This document shows, in pieces, positions 12,601-23,762 of a stretch of 62,651 nucleotides of DNA. This stretch comes from Tieghemiomyces parasiticus (lineage: Eukaryota; Kickxellomycota; Dimargaritomycetes; Dimargaritales; Dimargaritaceae): NCBI GenBank assembly GCA_027575765.1, contig JANBPT010000167.1, positions 1 through 62,651 of the forward strand. The letters are read 5' to 3'. The position numbers and the translations under genes were made by a program. Each line of letters begins with the position of its first letter. Position 1 is the first letter of the stretch. Below the pieces are notes generated by a model that worked only from the letters and a program-made list of their open reading frames with translations, was not told the DNA's origin and did not search any database.

Positions 12601-12856
12601 GGCCCTCGTTGGTCGGCTTGTAGCGCTTCTGGGTTGCCACGCTATCCTGGGACATGGGTTCCTGGCTGGGAACCCGACTTCCGGCGGACTGGGACGGCGG
12701 GCTGTGCCGGGCAGCGGCCGGCGTTGTGGGACCGAGATGCGGATGTTGAGTGTCCGGCTGCGATTCGTCGCCCGGTTGGGTAGGCGTATCCGAATCCTGG
12801 GTCAGGCCTACAGTAAGGGGCTCATCAGTGTGGAAGGCCTGCTTGCGTTTGGCCAT
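9647..12856 (-). CDS. SCAI: SCAI homologue (transcriptional cofactor, three exons)
   Basis: Exons 12856-11826, 11591-10432 and 10254-9647 (phases 2 and 1; donors GTAAGC and GTAAGT, acceptors ending in CAG) give about 932 aa. The first 230 residues are disordered Ser/Thr/Pro-rich. The SCAI family core then begins (FSYMLDKSQQLFAGLKEF) and runs through YTFYFAIRDRAYF, FIKKIRFYARFIVACVLL, FKFSELTVDMYRMIMSLE (about 460-477), NPHKNLLFRPTY, CLHPADLVPFTRKAMFLVVE and HLFTLFLHSPALGLLALCG. All match animal SCAI in order, including across the proposed joins. Animal SCAI is a nuclear protein that represses MRTF/SRF-driven transcription and acts with 53BP1 in DNA repair; which role applies in a fungus is unknown. 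Low-complexity Ser/Ala/Gly insertions (about 490-670) make it longer than the human protein (about 600 aa). Confidence 0.9.
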
Positions 12857-13392
12857 GGTTGGTTAGAATGGGGGGAAGGAGAAAAAGGTGCAACGCAAAG
12901 CAGAGGGGGGGGGGAACAAGAGGGGCCGAAATACTGGCGAGTCCCTCCAAAGCGTGTGCGAGGAGGTGGACTGTCAGTGTACGGCGGGTAGGTGGGAGGA
13001 GCACGCGAATGAGAAGTGGGGGAGGGCCGAAGCCAGGGCGAGGTGGAACGTGCCAAATAGAATAACGCAGGGGCGCGAAGTAGAGTGAGAAAGGAGAGGG
13101 ACTATCTAGCCGAACCAGGGCACGGACGGCTCACTTGAACAACACGCTGACCTAGATATAGAAACGTAGAGGCTCTGCGATTAAGGTGAGAGGCCAGTGG
13201 AATCGGTCAATGGGATCCCCCCATTAACCGCTGCGGGCGCAGGCGTGGCAAACCGGGGAAGCGGCGGGTGCTGCGACGAGGGGGCCCTAGGGCGGGGATA
13301 GACCGTCGAGACGAAGTATGGCGGCCTAGCGGTTCAGTTTACGACGATAAGAGGTGGTCGTGGACTAGCTTCTGGGCCAATAAAAGAGTCGT

Positions 13393-13917
13393 CTATCTGA
13401 AGGAGGGGGCGAATGAGAGGGACTTGGCCGGGCCAAGATTAGGCAAGTGGTGAGGAGGCAGTCGGTAATCTCTGGACAGATCCTCCAGTGGGCAGCCAGG
13501 TGGTAGCGAAAGGACTGATAGACTTTGAGACTGGGGCACTAGATTCCGGAGTGCGTAAAGGTGTTTGTGGGGGGAGGAGGAGCGCAAGGGAGAGAGGGCA
13601 GCTAGCTGAGGGCCACCGACGGCGCCAGTAAGGTTCTGCGATAGTCTTAAGGTCTGAAGTAAGGTGTAGGGAAGGGTGAGAGGCGGCCGCAGCAGAGTGA
13701 GCCGAGGGAGGCCTTGGCTTGTGCCTAGCAGCAGCACCTCCCCACGATGGGGAAAAACGTGAACATTGAGAGGCAATGTAGTGGGCGGTGCCCAGGCCTT
13801 GCGGTATGACGGAACCAGATGCCGTCGCCGTGTGTGTATGAATGCGAGGTGATCAATGTACGCCACTGTCTGTTGCCCCGAACTTCTCCACACGATGTGG
13901 CCAGCCGGGTCGTTCAC
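13393..13917 (-). CDS. Possible exon of an unrecognised gene
   Basis: An open frame of 174 codons without an ATG at its 5' end (GTG at 13917), so it would have to be an internal or terminal exon. A candidate CTGAG acceptor lies just upstream at about 13927. The beginning (GHIVWRSSGQQTVAYIDHLA, then NVHVFPHRGEVLLLGTSQGL) looks like beta-strand-rich globular protein, while the end is Leu/Pro/Ser-rich. I cannot name a family, and the frame could be fortuitous. No other good coding sequence lies between SCAI (12856) and the gene at 14531. Confidence 0.25.
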   Translation of the reverse strand: MNDPAGHIVWRSSGQQTVAYIDHLAFIHTRRRHLVPSYRKAWAPPTTLPLNVHVFPHRGEVLLLGTSQGLPRLTLLRPPLTLPYTLLQTLRLSQNLTGAVGGPQLAALSPLRSSSPHKHLYALRNLVPQSQSLSVLSLPPGCPLEDLSRDYRLPPHHLPNLGPAKSLSFAPSFR

Positions 13918-14530
13918 ACCCCCTCAGTGTCACGTGGGGGCCCTATGTGCGAATCATTACAGCGTGCGCCTGGCCGTCGTGGCATAGCTGCTTCCTAATG
14001 GTGGCGAGACAGACGTCCCCACGCCATTCGATCGAACAGGCTGGGTCCGTCGGGGATTAAATGCTATGAACGGCAGCACTCGCCTGCGTACCCACAGGGG
14101 GGTTGGGTCTAGTATAGAGTCCAAGCTGGGGCTGAGCACGTCTTCATGCTGAAGCCCGGGGGGTGGGGGGCTGCCCATTCACTTGCCCGCTTCCGAGGGG
14201 CTTTACCCTAGCAGAGCCATAGCCGAAAGACGGCCACCCATCCTCCTGGGTGACCACGGAAGCCAGGAGGACAATGGCTGCCGTGCTGTACTCGAGGTCG
14301 ACTGACCAATTGGGCTAGCCGGTAACCGACAAGGGGGGAGGGGCAAACGCATCATGTCCTCCTCACCAATGCAGCCCAGTACCTGGCCACTTCAGTCCAG
14401 GCGCAACCCATGGCCCACCAGGGGCTAGTCCATGTCGTTCGGCCTTTCCGGTTAGCCGGACCACCACAATCCTCCTTTCTTTCTATTAAGCTCATTTCCC
14501 TCGCTCCCGACCCCCATCACCGCCGTTGTT

Positions 14531-15265
14531 ATGTCCGTCCCCCGCCTCACCATTCATGTGCTCAGTGGGCTCCTCTTGACCGCTTGTCTATTCCTTAGAC
14601 CCGCGCAGGGCCAACTGCCTGAGCAGAACGTCCTGGCCCTACCCTCCTACCCTATCCCTCAGCCCGACAGCCCGGGCTTTACGCTCCCGGCCGCCGCCCT
14701 CAACACCACGGCAATTCCTTACGAGTCTCACGGCGGGCCCGGTCCGAACGACACCTGGCTACAGCATACGTTGAACGCCGCCCTGCTGACTCCGCTGCGC
14801 CAAGCCGTGGAGGCTGCCCACGGCCAACCGCTCCTGAACCGCGGTGAGGCCCACGTGACCCTGATCACCCCACCGGAGTATCACAACGTCCTTGCCCCGG
14901 CCGGCGTCACCCTGACCGATTTGGACGATATTGCCCGGGCTGCCCAAGTCCAGGCCGCACCGATCCAGGCCCTATGTGTGGGTCGCCAGCGCCTTGTCGT
15001 GACCGCCTCACCGCAGCTAAAGGACGGTGGAGATACCACCACCATGTACGCGTATAATTTGATTGTGCGGTCGCCCACATGGACTCGGATTCGCTGGCAG
15101 GTCTGGCGCCGGTTCATTGGTCTCGGCGGGGAGCCCTCTCTGTTCGACCCTGAGGCCAACTGGCCCCACGTCACGCTCGGATTCTCCCACCGTGACCTCT
15201 TCCTTCAGGACGGCGTCTTTAAGGGCATCAACTCGTGCTGGCGAGCAGTCACTGTAGTCGAATAG
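14531..15265 (+). CDS. Secreted 2H phosphoesterase-like protein, 244 aa
   Basis: Single exon. An N-terminal signal peptide or signal anchor (LSGLLLTACLFL, likely cleavage after AQG near residue 27) is followed by a Pro-rich linker and a globular domain. Two H-x-T motifs, AHVTLI (H108, T110) and WPHVTLGFSHRDLF (H213, T215), are 105 residues apart and each is followed by hydrophobic residues. This is the hallmark of the 2H phosphoesterase superfamily, whose members cleave 2',3'-cyclic or 2'-5' phosphodiester bonds in RNA or nucleotides. It most resembles the stand-alone 2H domain proteins of fungi often described as RNA-repair-like. Secretion of such a domain is unusual and suggests action on extracellular or ER-lumen substrates, but substrate and role are inference. 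Confidence 0.72.
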   Translation: MSVPRLTIHVLSGLLLTACLFLRPAQGQLPEQNVLALPSYPIPQPDSPGFTLPAAALNTTAIPYESHGGPGPNDTWLQHTLNAALLTPLRQAVEAAHGQPLLNRGEAHVTLITPPEYHNVLAPAGVTLTDLDDIARAAQVQAAPIQALCVGRQRLVVTASPQLKDGGDTTTMYAYNLIVRSPTWTRIRWQVWRRFIGLGGEPSLFDPEANWPHVTLGFSHRDLFLQDGVFKGINSCWRAVTVVE

Positions 15266-15619
15266 GACATCCATCAAGATGGCCCACTGCGGGCGACGGT
15301 TACCCAGTTGTGTCGGTGGGTGAGCACACTCGCTTCCCGGCATCGAAATATCCCCTAGTATTATGTACCATCTGAGCTGGCCGACATCCGTCCTGGGTCA
15401 TTCATCATGCGTTTGTAATTGTCTAATGAAAACTGTTCGTTGCGCTCGAATTAATCGTGAGTGAAAAGACATTGTCCAGGGGGGGGGGGAAGTAAACCAC
15501 AGGGGAAGGTGAGGAAGGAGGAAACATAAGGGGCTCGACCGGGTGGGCCACCGTCGCGCTAGTAGACCATTAACCACGGAAACGCCAGGACAGGCCGGGG
15601 TGCGTAGTTCCCCTAGGAT

Positions 15620-16875
15620 TTACAGAGCCAGGAGTTCGTCGCGGCGACGGTGGTACTCGTCGAAACGCATGCGGGCATACCCCATGTAGTCAAAGTCGAT
15701 ATCGGAGAAACTGGCCTGGACCATCGCCCAGAACCCCCAGTAGATGTGGCTAGCCAGGTAAAATTTGTTGACCTCCTGGTACAACTCGTCCACCTCGGCC
15801 TCGGTCACGGGGGCGGCCTGGTCACTGTCCTTCCCCCGGCGCTCAGCTTCAAGGTAGTTGCGCAACCACTCCACCTGGGTAGCCCGGTCGGGGTACAGCG
15901 AGTAATCACAGTCGAACCCGGCAAACTCAGCAAAGTGATTGCCGATATCGAACCCCCGGTAGTTGTAGGACGCGTACTCGTGGTCGATGAAGTTGGTGCT
16001 ATCGTCAACGGCATTGTAAATCACGTTGGCCGATAGGAGGTCGTTGTGGCTAAACACCACGGGCGAGTTGATCCGTTCTAACGCCACCCGGAGAAAGTTC
16101 ATCTCCTGCTCCAAAGCCTCCAGGTCGAACAGAGTGTGGAAGCGGGCCAGTTTGGGATCATCGTGTGTCCCGGCGGTGCTAGGGTTGGCGTACACGGCAC
16201 GGACCTCGCCGAGCCACTGGTTGAGTGTCACAAATAGCTTGGCGGTCTTGGCGCCCGGGATGGTCACTCGGTGCCATTCAGCAAGCCGGTGGGCGACCAG
16301 GCGCGAAATATGCGGGTCGGACAGTTGGGATACATGGACCACCTCGCCGGGAACATAGCCGTAGACGAGGCCGTTGTTGAACTTGCCGTACAAGGGCGGG
16401 CACAGCCCGAGCTGCGACAGGACGCGGATATTCTGGCAGGGCGGGAAAAGTGGTGTTGCAAAGCAGGCCGTAGGCGCGGGATTAGGTTACATGCGGCAAG
16501 GTCCATTGTTGTCCAGTAGTGTCATCCATCTGACCGATGGTCTAGGGCGGCACCCTGTCCTCGTGGTGCCGACGCCCGCAGCCCCATGAATTCCACGCCG
16601 GTACTTACGGTGACTTCCTGATTCCGGTCGATGAGCAGCTCCGAGTTCTTGCCGTAGGCCCGGATAAGCACGGCGAGGTTGGTCTTTCGGTTTGTGCAGC
16701 GCACCAGCTTGTTGGTGATGCCGTCCTTGCACTGGAAAAGGTCGAGGTCTTCGGCCTGCCATTCGGGGAACAACTTCAGGACTGCGGCCTGGGCATCGGC
16801 CAGGAGGTTCTGGTGGCTGACCGTCAGTGGTAGCACCTTGGGTGCGGGGAGCCCGGAGGTAGCAGCGTGCGTCAT
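15620..16875 (-). CDS. EKI1: Ethanolamine kinase
   Basis: Two exons, 16875-16609 and 16432-15620, joined in phase 0 (donor GTAAGT, acceptor CCAG), give about 359 aa, the usual size of the family. The enzyme phosphorylates ethanolamine with ATP, the first step of the Kennedy pathway to phosphatidylethanolamine, in the cytosol. Exon 1 carries the nucleotide-binding part (GITNKLVRC, VLIRAYG, ELLIDRNQE). Exon 2 has NIRVLSQLGLCPPLYGKFNN, Brenner's motif FSHNDLLSANVIY (about 216-228, catalytic Asp) and the choline/ethanolamine kinase motif FIDHEYASYNYRGFDIGNHF (about 237-256). The sequence, including the short N-terminus and the CPPLYGKF motif, favours ethanolamine over choline kinase. Some members act on both substrates. 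Confidence 0.9.
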
Positions 16876-18268
16876 AACGATGGAGGGCAGAATGGGCAGG
16901 GTTCTAGTGCGGTGAGGTTGGGGGAGTGGGGAAAGCCAAGCGTGGAGAAGTCGGGTTCAAAGGTAGTGGTGTTTTAAGGTGGAGGGGTGAGAGAGAGGAG
17001 ATTTGGGCGGAGAGACCCGTGGAGGACAACGGTGATGAGGGTCGTTTTAGAGAAGGAGCACGAGGCTATACTGTAGTAAACCCCCTCCCCCGTGTTCGTG
17101 GTAGCGAACAAGTATTTGTGTGGGCGTGGGTGGGGGAGGGCAGAGATGGCACGATTTTCAAGAGCCGAGCAGTGACAGTGGGGTCAGACGGAGGCAGAAC
17201 ACCGGTTTGGTAAGTGGAGCAGTTTCCCTGATTGGGCAAGCCCGCCTGAGAGGCATTTAAAGGCCTGTGGCGCAACGGCCCCCATGCGGGCCTAACGCGC
17301 CCCGCGTGTTTCTGTGCGCACCAATTATCGCCGGATGGCCTAGTAGCAGCCAACTAGCGAAGTTTTCTGATCCTTAAGCAGCTGAGATGTGGATACTAGC
17401 CGCGCTAGGGCGGTAGCATAATTTTCTTTGGTCAGGGCCATGCACAAACTACACCCCCTCCCAGGCGTGGCTGCCCCTGCCTCTGCCCCATGACTGATTC
17501 AGGCTAGCCTGGAATATCTGGCTGACTGCCAAGACTTCATCTGACGGCATTACAAGACCCGGCAGACTGTATTAACCACGGCGGCAGATGACATGTGCAG
17601 AGAGTAGTGTTAGGGAAAGCCGACTTACCCACAGCATAGCGGCTAAGAATACTCGGCTTGGCATGTGAGTGGACAGCCTTCGGGAGCTATGGCTAGGTTG
17701 CTCAAGCTCAAGTGAAAGCCATGATACATTAAGTGAAATTCTCCGAAATACAAGCCAGGTATCACCGCCGCTGCTGTCGTGGTGCGGCTCGGTTAAGGTT
17801 AGGTAGACAAACTTACCAGACGCAACTGCCCTTGGGAGAGCTCGTTATCGTCACCATGCAGCAGTGCTGAACGCAGGGGGGGGGGAGGTTGGTAATTTAG
17901 AGTCGTGCATAGTGGTTAAGTCCCGACGATGCATGGGTTAGTAGACATGACAGGGTCTAAAAAGGGGAGGAGGACTGTTGGGCGTGCTGGCGCGCAAGTT
18001 GTATTATAGCAGCCTCGAAACTTGCCGGCTGGCCTATTACAATTCTTTAACACAGCCGTGGTTTCTGGTCCTAAATAGACTTAGCAGCTACTACATGGTA
18101 GCAATGTCTGGAGACAGAGGTCCCCGGAAGTTGCACCCGCCTTCTCCTTCAGCCTCTCCCGCGACGATATATAGAGAGAGGGTTGGACGTTTATTGGACA
18201 TCGCAGCGAGAGAGAGATATATATATACGCTCTAAAGTTAGCCAACAATGATACAAATCGTAAGAGAT
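16876..18268. other. Intergenic interval without a recognised gene
   Basis: Holds the ethanolamine kinase promoter side and the STIL-like gene's 3' flank. A GA/TA-rich stretch occurs near 18165-18235 and a G10 run near 17877. Short open frames here lack domain or splice support. Confidence 0.4.
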
Positions 18269-21200
18269 TCAGGGCGACTTGTTACGGATCTTCTCGAAGT
18301 GCTTCCTAGTTACCGGCGTCAACTGCGCCAAATGCTCGGCCAAGGGGGCTATATGATCCGGCACTGGCCGGCTGACTTGGTGGTTAGCGGATGGGACGGC
18401 GGCAGCGGCGAACAGGCTGGCCCTGCTGTTGGATTCGTATGGCGCGACCGAACGGCGGTGCGAGACCAGATTGCCGGCCGGGTCCGGCCGGATGGGGGCA
18501 AGACTAGTCGGTGACGGAGCCCGACGATCGCCCGATGGCGTGGTCGCCAAGGCGTCGTTAACCTGTGACATGAGTAGGGCGACGGGGTCATGGATAGATG
18601 GATTCGACAGGCGCTGGCTTGACCTGGTGGCAGCGGTAGCAGTGGATCCGGGGGTGGTATCCACGGGCGGAGTTTCGGCTGGTCTCTGGTAAAAGTATGA
18701 CTGGCGGCGGTAGACCCGCTGCGTAACGCCGGCAGTTTCTATGGTGTATGATGGGGCCGGCGGCCGTCCCGATTCCACAGAAGGCCCCGTTTGGTATCCC
18801 ACTTCATGGTGCTGGCTACGGCGGTCTTGGTATGAAGGATGGTAGTAGTGGCGAGGTGGTGGCGGCTGTATTACCGGTGGTGCTGGCGGCGGTGGCGACG
18901 GTGGCGGTGGTGACGGGTGCGGTGGAGGGTGTTGGTGGTGCGTAATATACTCAGTCTCCTCGTAAGCCTCCACAACCACGTCACGTCCGGCCATCCAGTC
19001 TCGGAACGCAGGTGGCCGTACGGCAGCAGTAGAAGATAATCGGGGAACGCTAGTCAGAGGGCGCTGAGGTGGCGGGGGTGATGACGGCCCGTCACGCGGA
19101 GGCGGGGGTGACCCTACTGTCGGACAGGCCGGTGCCTCCCCGTGGTCACTATGACTTGGGTCGGTTAGCATCGGGCGACCTGGCACCGAGTGCGCGCAGA
19201 TAGAGTCCTGCCACGGGGCTTCCTGGCGCTCGTTGATACGGTAGAAAGTACGTTTAATACTCCGGGACGGCGTTCCCATGGCAGCGGTTTGCGTCGAGTG
19301 TCCAAGGCTATGGACGGTCGGTCGGGACGGCGGCGGAGGATGGTCTGCATCGCGGTTCTCGAGCTGCCGATGGAGTAAAGTTATCTGCTCCTTCAGCAGC
19401 TGGATGATGGTCTCCTGCTGCTCAATGATGATCCGATCGGACGCCGGGCGGTCCGCTGTAGGAGCTGGGTTGAGGGCCAGTGGTAGAGTGGTGGGTTGAG
19501 TCGTAAGGGCTGTAGACGGGTCAGCGCGCGGCAGATAGGTCATGTCTAGTACGGAATCGTTTGCACCGGTGAACGTGGGAGGAAGGGTTTCCGGTATCGT
19601 AAACGTCGGCCGGCGTGGTTCACCGTCCGCGGCAAAAAATTCTAGATCGGAATCCGGCCCAGCTTCCTTTTCTGCGAGCTGGCTTGCCCAGATGGGCACT
19701 GTAGGTATGTAGGGTTCCTGGCGTTGGGCAGCGACCGCTAGATCCACCGTCGGCGTGACCCTGGTGCGGAACCACGGCGGTAGATAATCAATATCGAGAT
19801 GACGGATCTTGATTAGTACAATATTAAGAGGCAGCATTTCCTCAAAAACTTAATAAATAAATATAATGTAGAATAGTGACGTATTATGGCTCCATTACTT
19901 ACCGGGCTGGACTCTGTAGTACGGCCTCATCAACCGGCGCAAGCACGACTCGCCGGTCCCGGCACCAGTCTGGTGCATCGGGCTTACGCTTCATCGGAGT
20001 TACCTCAGCTGCCGCCAGCCGCTCGACCTGCTCCGCGATACACACGGCGCCGACTACCCGGTATTCCATACTGTTGATCGCGACTTTGAGATAATACGCG
20101 CGGACGGTAGCGGCGGCCGCCTCGCCACTATCATCCTCATCCTTGTCTCCGTTACCGTCGTTATGTCTGGACAGGTCAGCGTCCACCAGGAGTACAGGCA
20201 GCCCTAGGCTCTCAAACGGTGCCACCCCATCCGAGTCAACGGAGTACACCGGACCCCATCGCCCGAGCGCAGTCAGACAGGCGGTCTGGAGGGCAGCATC
20301 ATTCGTCGATTCTGCACCGGTAAACCATAGTCCGTGTTCGCACTGCGGTCCCACCGACCGCTCCCAGTCGGTGGCCAACGTCACGTGGTTGGTCCCACCG
20401 ATCAGCGTCAACGGCCCGTAGCGCCGGTCGACCATAGAGGGGCCGGCGGCCCGCAACCGCCGCAGAAAGGTCGTCAGGTTTCGTGGGTGGTAGGCCGGCC
20501 GGGGTTCGGGGGAGAAGGTGTAGCAGGGGATGAGCCCTCGAATTTCGAGGTGGAGTCGGGGCGGGCCGGTAGGGTCAACGGAAGCCATGATAACAAAGGG
20601 AAGACCACCGGCGACGGCCGGTCGAGTTCGGTAGCGCTTGGCTAGCTGCTGGGTGATGGCAGGCCAGTGCGATGTCGCGCGGTGGGCTCGGGAAATGAAG
20701 AGTTCAATGGTTTGGTCACCATCCATCGTGAACGTCGGGAGACGTCGCGAGAGGCCAGGTCCGGCCGACTCGTCTAGCCGGCCCGGATCAAGGCGGTTGA
20801 TAACCAAGACGTCCGCGCTGGGTTCCGCGTCAGGGTCGACATAGCCGATGCAAATGGCGTCAGCGACCGGGAATGGCTCGTGGTGCTGATAAGCTGCGGT
20901 CCGGCGCTCACAAAACTGCCCGACTGCTTTAATCAGCTCGGCAGTCAGGATGACGGTGCGAGGTGAGTCGCATGGGTAACCACTGGGGATGTCGAAAGAA
21001 TATACGGGTTTGGTTAGGCTCAGCCAAGCAGGGCTTGGCGTTGGCAATGTGGAAGGTTGGGCCGCACTACCAATTGGTAAGGTACTTGGACAAGGCGGGT
21101 GCGAAGGGGGGGGTTAGTTAGTCTCGGCACGCCGGTGGTTGGAAAGGCTTAGGTAAAGTCGGACAGCTGTGACTTACCAACGTCCACCTCCTTGATGATA

Positions 21201-21336
21201 ATGCTAAAGACAATTGACAGGTCGGACCACTGAACGGGCTGGGAAGCAGAGCAGGAATATTTTACCTTGGATATGGTCGGGTGTAAGGGATGGCTGTCGA
21301 GCGGACGGACTCCGCTAGCACCGATGGCGGTGACAT
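18269..21336 (-). CDS. STIL: STIL/Ana2-like centriole assembly protein
   Basis: Proposed exons 21336-21266, 21084-19903 and 19760-18269 (phase 2 at both joins) give about 914 aa. The first exon is the least certain. The large N-terminal block resembles vertebrate STIL in order: NRLDPGR, a GLIPCYTF segment, then RRYGPLTLIGGTNHVTLATD followed by EHGLWFTG (compare the human YGYLTMDETRKLLLLL and GIWLSG region). The rest is disordered and Pro-rich, with a short predicted coiled coil RIIIEQQETIIQLLKEQITL, the place and kind of segment by which STIL/Ana2/SAS-5 binds Plk4 or oligomerises. STIL recruits SAS-6 for cartwheel assembly. A clear GTAAGT donor at 19902 fits only the acceptor at 19761 by phase. 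Identification rests on motif memory and should be treated as probable. Confidence 0.6.
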
Positions 21337-21768
21337 GGCGGGTGGTCCCGGCGGAGGTGCCCGCGGTAGGTAAATTGTGGGCGGTTCCATAGAATAAAGT
21401 TGCAAATGGCGAGCATGTGGCTTCTATTTGGACAAGTGGAGGCTAATGTGGGTCAAGGCCTGAGAACCAGGGACATGGGTTAGACAAGCGAGCCGCACTT
21501 TGAATGCGATGCCTACCAAGATTCCGCTATGTTATTCCTTGCGGCGGCATGCCAGCGCCTTGCTATTGGCTGGACCACTTCGCCCCTCCTATTCGCTCCC
21601 AATTCCCCCCCCCCACTACCCTGCACAGCTTTTCGTTCAAACCCCACGGCCAAGTAAACAGCGCATTTTCACATTAAACTCAGCCTGCTGGTAGCGTGGG
21701 CCTTTATTATTTCACCGTCCAATCCATGTAGCAACACCGACAATTGTACCCGTACGCCTGATAAATGC

Positions 21769-22940
21769 CTATTCCTCAAGGGGGTCCTTCTTCTGCAGCC
21801 GTCGCCAGGGCGTTGCAGAGTTATGGCCAATACCCTGGAATTTGCGCTTTTTCTTATTAGCTGGGTCAACAATAATGGGCTCAACTAGGCTATCGGGATT
21901 CTGTCCAATACCGGTCCCTTCACCAGCCCACCCTGTCGCATATGATGTGGAGCACAATGTATGGGTATTGGCTAGTTAGTAAGCAAATAGTTCGTATGCG
22001 TGGATGCGAGCTCACTTTGACTCGCCGCCCCGAGAATAGAAAAAAGACGATACCTACCTAGCTTCTTTAGCATCTGGAAACCCTTGTTCTCTTTGGGAAT
22101 CATTTGGTGGATACTAGCGGGACCCGACCGCACGGTTGCCGCAGACCTCGGTTCTAAATTTGGTACCCTTGAAACTGGCTGTGGCGACTCTTCAGATTCG
22201 GAGTCACTATCGGAGCTTGAACTCGAACCAGAACTTGACCTGGAGCTTATTTTCATACTCGAATCGGAGCCCACCTTCTCCTGCCGCGATTGGTAGTATT
22301 CGTCCAAGTACCCCGTCTCCCAGCCGTCCTTATCAAGAGGAATTGTCGGTCCTTCTTGTTTTCTCGTTTCACTAGCAGCTGCTTTTTCTCGAGAATCTTC
22401 CTTAATCTGATGGATTCCGCGGTAAAACTCCTCGGCGGCCTGGTGCAGCTCCACCGTGATGGGCAAACGTTCAGAGGGCAACCGGACCTGCTCAGGATCG
22501 ATGGGTGTATATGGCTCGCGGTCCGAATGGACCAGTGGAATCATGAGAGCTGCCGGGAGTTGGTGGTACGGCTTGTCCGCCGGCGCGACGGGAGGCATTG
22601 GTGGTCTGGCATGGGGTGGCGGCAAGTGAGGAATCCCTGAATCGACCGTAAAGGGCAGCGGCCGGAAGTGCGGTGGGGCTGGCGGGGGAAAATCGGGGCG
22701 GGAATGGAACTGGTTGGCCGGATGGTATGGGAAGGGTGGGGCCCCAGGCTGTGGCCATGGACGTGGAATCGAGTGTGGCTGCATGCTAAAGTGGCCAGGC
22801 TGGGGACGCCAGTGAGAGGGCAGCGGAGGCGGGTGGCCACCCTTGGGAACGTGTGCCATAGGATGCAATGGTGGCGGGGGCCGTGCCGGACCACCCGGCG
22901 GTGCATCGGCTTGGCGTGGAGGCCGAGACCAGGGCTGCAT
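21769..22940 (-). CDS. G-patch domain protein, Pro-rich, SR-like
   Basis: Two exons, 22940-22058 and 21932-21769, joined in phase 1 (donor GTAGGT, acceptor CGACAG), give about 348 aa. The first 130 residues are very rich in Pro and His. A middle segment is charged, and a Ser/Asp/Glu tract (SSRSSSGSSSSSDSDSESEE) precedes the C-terminal G-patch, which is split by the intron. It reads GFQMLKKLG, then WAGEGTGIGQNPDSLVEPI, with a final KFQGIG. G-patch domains bind and activate DEAH-box RNA helicases or contact RNA, usually in splicing or ribosome biogenesis. A C-terminal G-patch after a Pro-rich region resembles the CHERP/SUGP group, but no SURP or CID domain is seen. The start is the first ATG in frame; an upstream exon is possible. 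Confidence 0.75.
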
Positions 22941-23762
22941 GTATAAATGGATTGATTAGGGGACTGCACTGAGTAGAAGGGATTTCGACTATCGCATTCG
23001 ACAATAAGAAGTGCGTTGGTGAGGGCTGATGAGCGAATCGCCGATACAGGAAATAATGGGTTCGATTTGTAGGCGTTGAAAAGGGAGAGGATACGGGGCA
23101 TTTGGAGGGAACCATCAATCGCTTTGTGGCTGAGCGAAGCCATGGAGCTTATGGCCGGAAAGGGTGGACGGTTTTGGCAGAGCTAACCAACCAAGTCACT
23201 GCTTCTAAATTCGCCCTACATTCACACCACCGTGGGGGCCTCACAGCGTGCTAGACCCTCTGTTTACTCCACCCTCCCCACCCAACTCCTTGGCATGGGG
23301 ATAATGGCAGTAGGGGGGGGGGCGATGACGTGGGGTGTGGCGTGGCGTGCGCTCTTGGTTCCTGAATGAAGGGCGCATTATCCACACGCGCTAGTGGAGC
23401 TGCCGCCGCTCCTTTCCACCCCGCCCTTACGAGCAGGGTCCAATGTCGATACACCCAACGTTCTCAATGACCGTCACGATAGCCGGGTCAGCCGTACGCC
23501 TTGGCCCTTATCCGTGAAATCGACCTGACTGTCAACCCACTCCGTCAAGCACTTCTCCTCTCCCCTACCTACCTACGCTACTCCATACCTATGTATGCGC
23601 AAGCCCTACGTCCGTGTCTTCTGTCCCACATTTAGACCCATCTCACCGACTTCCTCCCTCCGTATTTCGTTTTTTTCTATCTTCCAGCCATCTCGCCACT
23701 CTTTTTTTTTCTCGGCCCCGACCACCCACTCTCTCTCACGGTCATTTCCCCTCATTTCCACG

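Noticed and set aside
19837..19837. ATG at 19837 as the start of a separate gene for the 18269-19837 frame
   Set aside because: The GTAAGT donor just upstream and the phase-matched acceptor at 19761 favour one spliced gene.
21178..21240. Possible extra exon of the STIL-like gene, ending at a GTAAGT donor
   Set aside because: The frame needed to join the main exon's phase-2 acceptor contains a stop; it may be an untranslated or alternative exon only.
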